Shown here piece by piece: positions 7,007 to 13,384 of a DNA stretch of 19,201 nt. The stretch covers positions 1-19,201 of the forward strand of contig SFIL01000019.1 of assembly GCA_004556205.1 (NCBI GenBank), given 5' to 3'. The notes under the pieces were generated by a model. The model worked only from the letters and a program-made list of their open reading frames with translations, searched no databases and was not told the DNA's origin. The DNA is from Clostridiales bacterium (GTDB lineage: Bacteria > Bacillota > Clostridia > Oscillospirales > Oscillospiraceae). Position numbers and translations under genes: made by a program. Numbering within the stretch: position 1 is the first letter of the stretch; every line of letters begins with the position of its first letter.

Positions 7007-7447
7007 TTCCTTCGTGTTCAAAAGGATGGTCACGGGGCCGTCATTTTCGGAGGTGACGAGCATATCCGCGCCGAAGCGTCCGTGCTGCGGTTCGAAGCCG
7101 CGCAAGCGGCACTCGTCCAAAAACTGCTCATACAGCGGAACGGCGATATCCGGCGCCGCCGCGCCGGTAAAGCTCGGGCGTTTGCCTTTTTTGCAGTCGG
7201 CGTAGAGCGTAAACTGGCTCACAACGAGCACCTGCCCGCCGACATCGGCAAGCGACAGATTCATCTTGTCGTTTTCGTCGCAGAACACGCGCAGGCCGAG
7301 CGCCTTATCCGCTAATTTTTTGCATTGCGCACTCGTATCGTCGGGCGCAACGCCGAGCAGGATCAAAAAGCCCTGCCCGATTTGTCCCACGATCTCGCCC
7401 GCAATGGCGACGGAGGCGCTTTTGACGCGCGTAATGACCGCCCGCAT
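6998..7447 (-). CDS. dtd: D-aminoacyl-tRNA deacylase (149 aa)
   Basis: A near full-length match to the Dtd family: N-terminal MRAVITRVKSASV, the SQFTLYAD motif at 77-84 (catalytic Ser/Thr region) and NDGPVT at 135-140 containing the Gly-cisPro pair that gates the active site across the dimer. The enzyme removes D-amino acids (and glycine from tRNA-Ala) mis-attached to tRNAs, in the cytoplasm. Length is normal (about 145-150 aa). The ATG shares one base with the rel stop codon (TGATG), so the two are translationally coupled, and AGAGGG lies in the end of rel. rel-dtd adjacency is very common in Firmicutes. The last codons and TAG stop fall in a repeat element (6908-7006), but all catalytic motifs are upstream of it, so function should be intact. 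Confidence 0.96.
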   Translation of the reverse strand: MRAVITRVKSASVAIAGEIVGQIGQGFLILLGVAPDDTSAQCKKLADKALGLRVFCDENDKMNLSLADVGGQVLVVSQFTLYADCKKGKRPSFTGAAAPDIAVPLYEQFLDECRLRGFEPQHGRFGADMLVTSENDGPVTILLNTKELM

Positions 7448-9627
7448 CAGTTCTGCCCTCTTCGCACTTCGATCACGCCGTCGATGCTGCGGATCTTATT
7501 GCGGATGTTCTCCAACTCGGACACATTTTTGACCTCAAAGGTCGCAACCGTGCGCGCCTTGCCCGCAGGCATCTCCTTCGCCGAGATTTCGGAAATTTTG
7601 ACCTTTGCCGCCGTCAGCGCCGTGGCAATGTCAATCCAAATGCCGTCGCGGTCCACCGAGTCGATCTCAAAGGTCGTGGCGAACGGTTTGTCCTCGTCCG
7701 TGCACCATGCAACCTTGACCCATCGTCCTGCCTGCTTCGGGTCGTTCGCGCCGGCGGCATTCTTGCAGTCCTTGCGGTGGATGGAGACGCCGTAGCCCTT
7801 CGTAATAAAGCCGATGATCTCGTCGCCGGGCACGGGCGTGCAGCAGCGGGAGAATTTGATCATGCAGGAGTCGATGTCCTCAACGATGACGCCCGAGTCC
7901 TTATGGCGGCTCGCCTTGACGGTGGATGGCTCGAGCGCTTTCGGCGGCTCCTTCTGCTGATTTTGGCGGTTCGCGCGGGTGAGATCGTCGCGGATGCGTC
8001 CGAACGCCTTCGCCGCCGTTAAGCCGCCATAGCCGATGGCGGCGTACATATCGTCTAAATTGTCAAATGAAAGCTTCTTCAGCAATTGCGGGAGCAGCTC
8101 GCTGTCCTGCAAAATGGAGGGGCTGAGATTTGCCCTGCGCAGCTCGCCCTCAAAGCTCGCCTTACCGTGCGCGACGTTCTCCTCGCGTTTTTCCTTCTTG
8201 AACCATTGCTTGATCTTCGTGCGCGCCTGATTGCTGTTGCAGATGTTCAGCCAGTCGCGGCTCGGACCCTTTGCGGTCTTCGAGGTCAGAATCTCAACAA
8301 TATCGCCGTTTTCGAGCTGCTGGTCGTAGCTTGCGATACGGTTGTTGACCTTCGCGCCGACCATCGCATTGCCGACGCCCGAATGAATTGCGTAGGCGAA
8401 GTCGATCGGCGTTGAGCCTGCGGGCAGGGACATGACCTTTCCCTTGGGCGTGAAGACAAACACCTCGTCGTCAAACATATCGACCTTGAGCGAGTGGATA
8501 TAATCCTCCGCGTCGTTTTCCTCCTGCTGCGTCTCCAGCAGGCGGCGCACCCATTCAAATTGCTTCTCACTGCCGCCCTCAATGCCCTGCTTGTATTTCC
8601 AGTGCGCGGCGATGCCGTATTCCGCGGTTTCGTGCATCTCCCATGTGCGAATCTGCACCTCAAAGGGGATGCCCTGCTGTCCGATGACGGTCGTGTGCAA
8701 ACTTTGATACATATTCGGCTTAGGCGTGGAAATATAATCCTTAAAGCGGCCGGGAACGAGGTTGAAAAGGTCGTGGATGTGTCCGAGGACATTATAGCAG
8801 TCCGAGATCGTATCGACGATCACGCGGAAGGCGTACATATCGTAAAGCTCGTCGATGCTCTTGTTCTGCGCCTTCATCTTGCGGTAGATGGAATAGACGT
8901 GCTTGATTCTGCCGTAGATCGAGCCGTGGATGCCGACGGCAGACAGGCGCGTGGTGATCTTGCTCTGAATCGACTTCATGAACTTGTCCGCCTCCGCCTG
9001 ATGCGCGGCGAGATACTGCATGATCTCGTCGTAGCCCTGCGGATCGAGGTATTTTAAGCTTGTGTCCTCCAATTCCCACTTAATCTTCTGCATACCTAAG
9101 CGGTGTGCCAGCGGAGCGTAGATGTCCATCGTCTCGCGGGATTTTGAAATTTGCTTGGCAGGCGTCTGATACTGCATTGTGCGGGTGTTGTGCAGACGGT
9201 CGCAGATTTTGATGAGGACTACGCGGATGTCCTTGCTCATCGCCATAAACATCTTGCGCAGATTTTCCATCTGCTGCTGCTCCAAGGTGGAGTATTCCAC
9301 GCGGGTCAGCTTTGTAACGCCCTCGACCAGAGAGGCGACGGTCGAGCCGAACTGCCGCGCGATCTCATCATAGGTCGAGTCGGTGTCTTCGATGCAGTCG
9401 TGCAGAATCGCGCCCAAAATGGCGTCGGTGTCCAAGCCCGTCTCGGCGACGATCTCCGCCACGGCGAGCGGGTGGATGATGTAGGGGGAGCCGTCCTTGC
9501 GTTTTTGGTCGCGGTGCTTCTCTGCGGCGTAGTCAACGGCGCGGTTAATCACTGCCATGTCCGCCTGCGGGCAATGCAGGGCGATCATGCGGCACATACT
9601 TTCATAATGTTCTGCAAAGGTTTCCAT
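7447..9627 (-). CDS. rel: Bifunctional (p)ppGpp synthetase/hydrolase Rel (726 aa)
   Basis: A long RelA/SpoT homologue. The order is an HD hydrolase domain (H52, H76-D77 in LHDCIEDT), a synthetase domain (about 230-345, with YGRIKHVYSIYRK, RFKDYI at 294-299, KPNMYQSLHT, EVQIRT at 323-328 and AEYGIAAHWKYK), a TGS domain (about 387-450), a conserved-Cys region (SRCCTPVPGD, 593-602) and a C-terminal ACT domain (649-724). The RxKD signature in RFKD is that of bifunctional enzymes rather than the ExDD of synthetase-only RelA, and the HD residues are intact, so both making and degrading (p)ppGpp are expected. It controls the stringent response at the ribosome. The start at 9627 has GAGGTGA five bases upstream; an earlier in-frame ATG would extend into recJ. 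It begins one base after the recJ stop. In many relatives an apt gene sits between recJ and rel; here it does not. Confidence 0.97.
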   Translation of the reverse strand: METFAEHYESMCRMIALHCPQADMAVINRAVDYAAEKHRDQKRKDGSPYIIHPLAVAEIVAETGLDTDAILGAILHDCIEDTDSTYDEIARQFGSTVASLVEGVTKLTRVEYSTLEQQQMENLRKMFMAMSKDIRVVLIKICDRLHNTRTMQYQTPAKQISKSRETMDIYAPLAHRLGMQKIKWELEDTSLKYLDPQGYDEIMQYLAAHQAEADKFMKSIQSKITTRLSAVGIHGSIYGRIKHVYSIYRKMKAQNKSIDELYDMYAFRVIVDTISDCYNVLGHIHDLFNLVPGRFKDYISTPKPNMYQSLHTTVIGQQGIPFEVQIRTWEMHETAEYGIAAHWKYKQGIEGGSEKQFEWVRRLLETQQEENDAEDYIHSLKVDMFDDEVFVFTPKGKVMSLPAGSTPIDFAYAIHSGVGNAMVGAKVNNRIASYDQQLENGDIVEILTSKTAKGPSRDWLNICNSNQARTKIKQWFKKEKREENVAHGKASFEGELRRANLSPSILQDSELLPQLLKKLSFDNLDDMYAAIGYGGLTAAKAFGRIRDDLTRANRQNQQKEPPKALEPSTVKASRHKDSGVIVEDIDSCMIKFSRCCTPVPGDEIIGFITKGYGVSIHRKDCKNAAGANDPKQAGRWVKVAWCTDEDKPFATTFEIDSVDRDGIWIDIATALTAAKVKISEISAKEMPAGKARTVATFEVKNVSELENIRNKIRSIDGVIEVRRGQN

Positions 9628-9628
9628 A

Positions 9629-11677
9629 TCAATCACCTCGGAGCGTGCGGTAAATTTGACTGTTTTCGAGCGGATTCGGCTGACTGTTCGGTACAAGCCG
9701 AACCTCTATGGAGCTAAACTCGCGGCGCAGGGTCAAAAAGCCCAGCTCCTGCAGAATCGCAAGTCCCGCGAGTGTCCGGCGGATGCTGTGCCGCTCGTTC
9801 GAATGTGCAGCGACGGCAAGGCAGAGGGTGTCCAGCTCACAGCGCAGCGGCTTGCCGTCGGACAGGGCAGTGCGCAGATAGCGCCAGATTTCGGCAATGT
9901 CGGCGCGCTCGGGCGCGAGCGCCAGACGCTCCGTCTCAGAAAGCTGCTGTCCTGCAAGGAAGCGGTCAAACAGCTCGGCGGGCGCGACGCGGCGCAGGTC
10001 GATCAGACTGAGCTGCACCGTGCGCGTGCCGCGAAATTCGTTGATCTGCGCGTGAAAGGCGACGTCCACGCGGTCGCCGATCTTCAGCTTTTTTGCCAGC
10101 GCGCCTGCGGAAAAGTAGATCGCCTGCAGGCTTTCGCCCTCGCGAGAGCGCAGACGCAGGCGCAGATGCTTGCCGCCGCCGACCGTCGAAACGCGCTCAA
10201 CGATGACCTCGCGCAGACAGAACACCGGCTTGGGGCAGCCCGTGCCGCACGGCTCAAGCTGCGAAAGTCCCACGATGTTCTCCTCGGTCAGGAGCGCAGC
10301 AGGCAGCTCACAGTCGATCTCAAGGGCAGTCTTTGCCTGATCGGAGGCAGCAAACGCCTCCGCGCGGGCGCAGATGCGGCGGGAAAATTCTTCGATATTC
10401 GCGCGACGAATGGTAAAGCCCGCCGCAAGCTCATGCCCGCCGTAGCCCTCCAGAAGCTCGGAAAGCTCCGTCAGCGAGGCGAACAGGTTGAAGCCGCCGT
10501 AGGAGCGTGAGGACGCCTTGCCGTGCTCACCGTTTAAGCAGATTAAAAAGGTCGGGCGGCAGAATTCCTCGCTCAGACGCGAGGCAACGATGCCGACCAC
10601 ACCCTGATGCCAGTTTTCGCCCGCAAGGACGATGGCGCCCTCGCGCTTTTTCTTCCCGCGCAGGCGACTCGACGCCTCGCGGTAGATTTCCAGCTCTGTC
10701 TCCTGCCGCTCGCGGTTGAGGCGGCAAAGCGTCTCAGCCAGCTCAGCCGCCTCGCTTTCGTCCTCCGTCAGGAAGAGCTGCACGGCAAGCTCCGCGTGCT
10801 CCATGCGCCCTGCGGCGTTGATACGCGGGGCGAGGACATAGCCGACCGTGCCGGCGGTTATCTCCTGACTGTCACAGCCGCATGCCTGCATGAGGGCGCG
10901 CAGACCGAGGCGCTTCGGCTGCTGCATCGCGGCAAGGCCCTGTATGACAAGGCGGCGGTTTTCTCCGCACAGGCACATGATGTCCGCAATCGTGCCGAGG
11001 CAGAACAGGTCGCAGTAGCGCGCCGCGATCTCGTCCTGATCGCCGTGCAGGGCGGCTGCCAATTTGAATGCCACGCCGACACCTGAGAGATTCGTGTGCG
11101 GATAGGTGCGGTCGGGGCGATGCGGGTCGATGACCGCAGCGGCAGCGGGCAGGGTGCTTTTGCACTCGTGGTGGTCGGTGACGATCAGCGTGATGCCCAA
11201 TTCCGTGCAAAGCGCCGCCTCGGAAACGGCGGTGATGCCGCAGTCCACGGTAATAATCATGCGCACGCCGTCGTCGAAGAGCTGCCGGATTGCTCCCTCG
11301 TTGAGGCCGTAGCCCTCCTCGATACGCCCGGGAATATGCGCCACGCAGTCCGCGCCGACGGAGCGCAAATAGTCCGTCAGCAGGCAGGTGGCGGTGATGC
11401 CGTCAACGTCGTAGTCTCCGAAGACGGCAATGCGCAGTTTTTTCTCCAGCGCGCGCCGAATCTCCGCAACGGCGGCATCCATCTCCTTCATCAAAAACGG
11501 GTCAAGGAGCGGAGCGTCTGCCTTCAGCAGGGCGTCCGCCTTTTCCGCTGTATCGTAGCCTCGACCGCAGAGGGCGCAGGCAGTCAGGACAGAATAGCCC
11601 GCCGCGCACAACGCCTCCACGGATTTTTTGTCCGGTAACGCGATTTTCCAAGTTCCGTACTTCACACCGATACACAT
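9629..11677 (-). CDS. recJ: Single-stranded-DNA-specific exonuclease RecJ (682 aa)
   Basis: A DHH-superfamily 5'-3' exonuclease used in RecF-type recombination, mismatch and base-excision repair. Motifs are visible in order: GDYDVDG (87-93, D88/D90/D92), TVDCGI (D145), TDHHE (D168-H169-H170), APRINAAGR (283-291) and the DHHA1 motif GGHELAAGF (413-421), followed by an OB-like segment and a C-terminal region of about 130 residues that ends in a winged-helix-like stretch. Length is close to clostridial RecJ and shorter than the Bacillus protein. The start is the least certain in this operon: the ATG at 11677 follows a strong promoter by only about 15 nt and has no clear Shine-Dalgarno, so a nearly leaderless message or a slightly different start is possible. 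It is the first gene of the minus-strand train and is coupled to rel by a 1-nt gap. Confidence 0.95.
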   Translation of the reverse strand: MCIGVKYGTWKIALPDKKSVEALCAAGYSVLTACALCGRGYDTAEKADALLKADAPLLDPFLMKEMDAAVAEIRRALEKKLRIAVFGDYDVDGITATCLLTDYLRSVGADCVAHIPGRIEEGYGLNEGAIRQLFDDGVRMIITVDCGITAVSEAALCTELGITLIVTDHHECKSTLPAAAAVIDPHRPDRTYPHTNLSGVGVAFKLAAALHGDQDEIAARYCDLFCLGTIADIMCLCGENRRLVIQGLAAMQQPKRLGLRALMQACGCDSQEITAGTVGYVLAPRINAAGRMEHAELAVQLFLTEDESEAAELAETLCRLNRERQETELEIYREASSRLRGKKKREGAIVLAGENWHQGVVGIVASRLSEEFCRPTFLICLNGEHGKASSRSYGGFNLFASLTELSELLEGYGGHELAAGFTIRRANIEEFSRRICARAEAFAASDQAKTALEIDCELPAALLTEENIVGLSQLEPCGTGCPKPVFCLREVIVERVSTVGGGKHLRLRLRSREGESLQAIYFSAGALAKKLKIGDRVDVAFHAQINEFRGTRTVQLSLIDLRRVAPAELFDRFLAGQQLSETERLALAPERADIAEIWRYLRTALSDGKPLRCELDTLCLAVAAHSNERHSIRRTLAGLAILQELGFLTLRREFSSIEVRLVPNSQPNPLENSQIYRTLRGD

Positions 11678-11698
11678 CCCATTTTACTTTTTCTTTTT

Positions 11699-11727
11699 AT
11701 TATAACAAATTCTTTCGCCGGGTACAA
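11699..11727 (-). promoter_or_regulatory. Strong promoter of the recJ-rel-dtd operon
   Basis: On the minus strand there is a TTGTAC -35 (11722-11727), a 17-bp spacer and a perfect TATAAT -10 (11699-11704) preceded by TGT, giving an extended -10. Predicted transcription starts about 11692, only about 15 nt before the recJ ATG. On the plus strand the same segment offers a weaker candidate facing the metallophosphoesterase (TACAAT at 11723-11728), so the two promoters may share DNA. The remaining gap 11728-11857 shows no gene. Confidence 0.82.
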
Positions 11728-11857
11728 TAGAAGATGTCGAAAAAGTCAAACTTTGTGGACGGCGATCAGGCGTCCGTGAATTCGAAAGCGCCTGCACGGG
11801 CGGGCAAAGGCGGCCGCGCAGGCGGGAGGCGCAAAATGAACGGAAGGGGGTAAGGTT

Positions 11858-12694
11858 ATGCGGGCAATTCGGCGGGCAGTGCGAGCACTTGTGCTGCTTC
11901 TCGCGGTGATCGTGTTTTTTTATTGGCAGAATTTCTCCATCCAAACCGAGGAGGTCGCGGTTGCCTCGCCCGCGCTTCCGCGCGCCTTCAACGGGCTGCG
12001 CATCGCCGAAATCGCCGACCTGCACGGACGGCAGTTCGGCACGGACAGCGCCGGACTGCTGCACGCCGTAGAAAACGCCGCGCCCGACCTCATCTGCATC
12101 GACGGCGACCTCTTTGACGAAAACACCGACCTTTCCATGCTCACGCCGCTTCTGCGCGGGCTTGTTTCGATCGCGCCGACCTTCTACGTCACGGGAAATC
12201 ATGAATTTCAGGTCGCTCGGCGAAACGAGATCTTTGCGCATATGGAGCAGGTCGGCGTCCGCGTCCTGCGGAACGAGTACACCCTGCTGACGCGGGGTGC
12301 TTCGTCCGTCGTAATCGCGGGCGTAGACGATCCCTGCGGCGCATATGACCGCAAAATGCCCGACGAGCTGGTCGCGGAGATCCGCGCCGAGGTCGGGCAG
12401 GATGCGTATATCCTGATGCTTGCGCACCGTAACGATACGCTTTCCATGTGGGCGGAGCTGGGCGTGCAGCTCGTCCTGACGGGGCACTGCCACGGCGGCG
12501 TGGTGCGTCTGCCCTTTGTCGGCGGCGTATTCGGCACGGAGCAGCAGCTCTTTCCCGCATATGACGCGGGGCTGTTCCGCGAGGGGGAAACCGCGCTCTA
12601 CGTCAGCCGCGGCATGGGCTACAGCCGCGTGCATCTGCGCCTGTTCAACCGTCCGCATCTGCCCGTACTCATCCTGCGCTGCGGTGAAACGTAA
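11858..12694 (+). CDS. Membrane-anchored metallophosphoesterase, YkuE-like (278 aa)
   Basis: A calcineurin-like phosphoesterase with one N-terminal membrane segment (about residues 8-26) and an extracytoplasmic catalytic domain. The metal motifs are complete: D54-x-H56 (ADLHG), G83-D84, G113-N114-H115 (GNHE), H190 and G209-H210-x-H212 (GHCHGG). The layout resembles YkuE-type proteins, which act outside the membrane on phosphoester or phospholipid-like substrates; the actual substrate is unknown. GGAAGGGGG (11842-11850) lies seven bases before the ATG, which fixes the start. It is transcribed divergently from recJ, with a leader of more than 100 nt if the weak TACAAT promoter is used. It is followed after 74 nt by a gene that has its own promoter, so the two need not be an operon. 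Most of the 278 residues match the usual length of the family. Confidence 0.88.
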   Translation: MRAIRRAVRALVLLLAVIVFFYWQNFSIQTEEVAVASPALPRAFNGLRIAEIADLHGRQFGTDSAGLLHAVENAAPDLICIDGDLFDENTDLSMLTPLLRGLVSIAPTFYVTGNHEFQVARRNEIFAHMEQVGVRVLRNEYTLLTRGASSVVIAGVDDPCGAYDRKMPDELVAEIRAEVGQDAYILMLAHRNDTLSMWAELGVQLVLTGHCHGGVVRLPFVGGVFGTEQQLFPAYDAGLFREGETALYVSRGMGYSRVHLRLFNRPHLPVLILRCGET

Positions 12695-12722
12695 ACAAAT
12701 CGTAAATAATGCGAAATACCGC

Positions 12723-12750
12723 TTGTAAATTTCGTCGGCCGCACTATAAT
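12723..12750 (+). promoter_or_regulatory. Promoter of the zinc-ribbon membrane protein gene
   Basis: A TTGTAA -35 (12723-12728) and a perfect TATAAT -10 (12745-12750) are separated by 16 bp. The predicted transcription start is near 12757, leaving a leader of about 12 nt that contains the AGGTGA ribosome-binding site (12758-12763). Confidence 0.72.
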
Positions 12751-12768
12751 TGACCGTAGGTGATAATT

Positions 12769-13179
12769 ATGTTCAGACGCATCGGCGCTTCAATCCGGCG
12801 CTTTATGTACGGCCGCTACGGTACGGATGAGCTGAATCTTGCGTTGCTCATCTTCGCGGTCGCGCTCAGCTTAGTCAATACCGTGCTGTCCATCTTCCTG
12901 CGGAATTTCCGTGTATATACGGCTTTGATTTATCCGCTGCTCCATATGCTGGTATTCGTTCTGCTCGCGCTGCTGCTCTGCCGCACGCTTTCTAAGAGCA
13001 TTCCGAAGCGTCAGCAGGAGAATCGGGCGTTTCTGCGGCTGAAGGCACGGCTGACCGATCGGCATAACCGCTACTTCCGCTGCCCGAAATGCAAGCAGAC
13101 CGTCCGTGTGCCGCGACATCGCGGGAAGATCAGCATCCGCTGTCCGAAGTGCGGCGAAAAATTTATCCGAAAAACGTAA
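12769..13179 (+). CDS. Two-TM protein with C-terminal zinc ribbon (136 aa)
   Basis: A small membrane protein with two hydrophobic helices (about residues 22-43 and 50-71), a basic linker and a C-terminal zinc ribbon in which C105-x2-C108 (CPKCKQ) and C125-x2-C128 (CPKCGE) would hold one zinc ion. The ribbon is followed only by a short basic tail. With this topology the ribbon is most likely cytoplasmic, which would suit binding to nucleic acid or a protein partner, but no function is known to me. The ATG at 12769 is preferred over an in-frame GTG at 12760 because AGGTGA ends five bases before it, whereas the GTG overlaps that site. It has its own promoter and a very strong terminator, so it forms a single-gene unit. 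Similar small TM/zinc-ribbon proteins are common in Clostridia. Confidence 0.8.
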   Translation: MFRRIGASIRRFMYGRYGTDELNLALLIFAVALSLVNTVLSIFLRNFRVYTALIYPLLHMLVFVLLALLLCRTLSKSIPKRQQENRAFLRLKARLTDRHNRYFRCPKCKQTVRVPRHRGKISIRCPKCGEKFIRKT

Positions 13180-13219
13180 AAAACAAACTGCCATGCGGCT
13201 TGCATGGCAGTTTGTTTTT
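13179..13219. terminator. 18-bp perfect-stem terminator, bidirectional
   Basis: Bases 13179-13196 pair perfectly with 13202-13219 (core CAAACTGCCATGC / GCATGGCAGTTTG) around a 5-nt loop. The A-run on one side and the T-run on the other let it act for the zinc-ribbon gene (+) and for the LTA-synthase-family gene (-) coming from the other side. It starts at the last base of the zinc-ribbon stop codon. Confidence 0.93.
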
Positions 13220-13384
13220 GCTATGCAAGAGCATAGCAGAAATGGCCGTGCCGTCGGAGACAGCACGACCTTGAAGTTACAATCGCGTGAGCCGGGACGA
13301 CCCACATGCGTGTCGCCTTTGCCCGCTTTCGTTGTGCGCTGCCTGCGCATGAAGTTTTATGCCGAAATCTGAGAAAATGCACCC
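13220..13384 (-). other. Structured non-coding gap, probable 3' UTR of the LTA-synthase-family gene
   Basis: No credible gene is seen here. There are two clear hairpins: GCTATGC/GCATAGC (13220-13237) and GGCCGTGC/GCACGACC (13244-13270). In the second, the one imperfect position is a G-U wobble in minus-strand RNA but a mismatch in plus-strand RNA, and an inner GTC/GAC pair extends it, so it is better formed in the transcript of the sulfatase-fold gene. Together with the terminator this gives a run of stacked hairpins after that gene's stop. Confidence 0.5.

Noticed and set aside
11836..11853. Five-codon mini-ORF (Met-Asn-Gly-Arg-Gly) just before the metallophosphoesterase
   Set aside because: It has no ribosome-binding site of its own and no attenuator-like structure follows; it mostly consists of the next gene's purine-rich site.
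11684..12658. Minus-strand open frame opposite the metallophosphoesterase
   Set aside because: The plus strand has every metal motif in order and a good ribosome-binding site. The antisense frame has no domain.
12871..13350. Minus-strand open frame across the zinc-ribbon gene, terminator and following gap
   Set aside because: It runs through an 18-bp terminator hairpin, lacks a ribosome-binding site and overlaps a better-supported gene.
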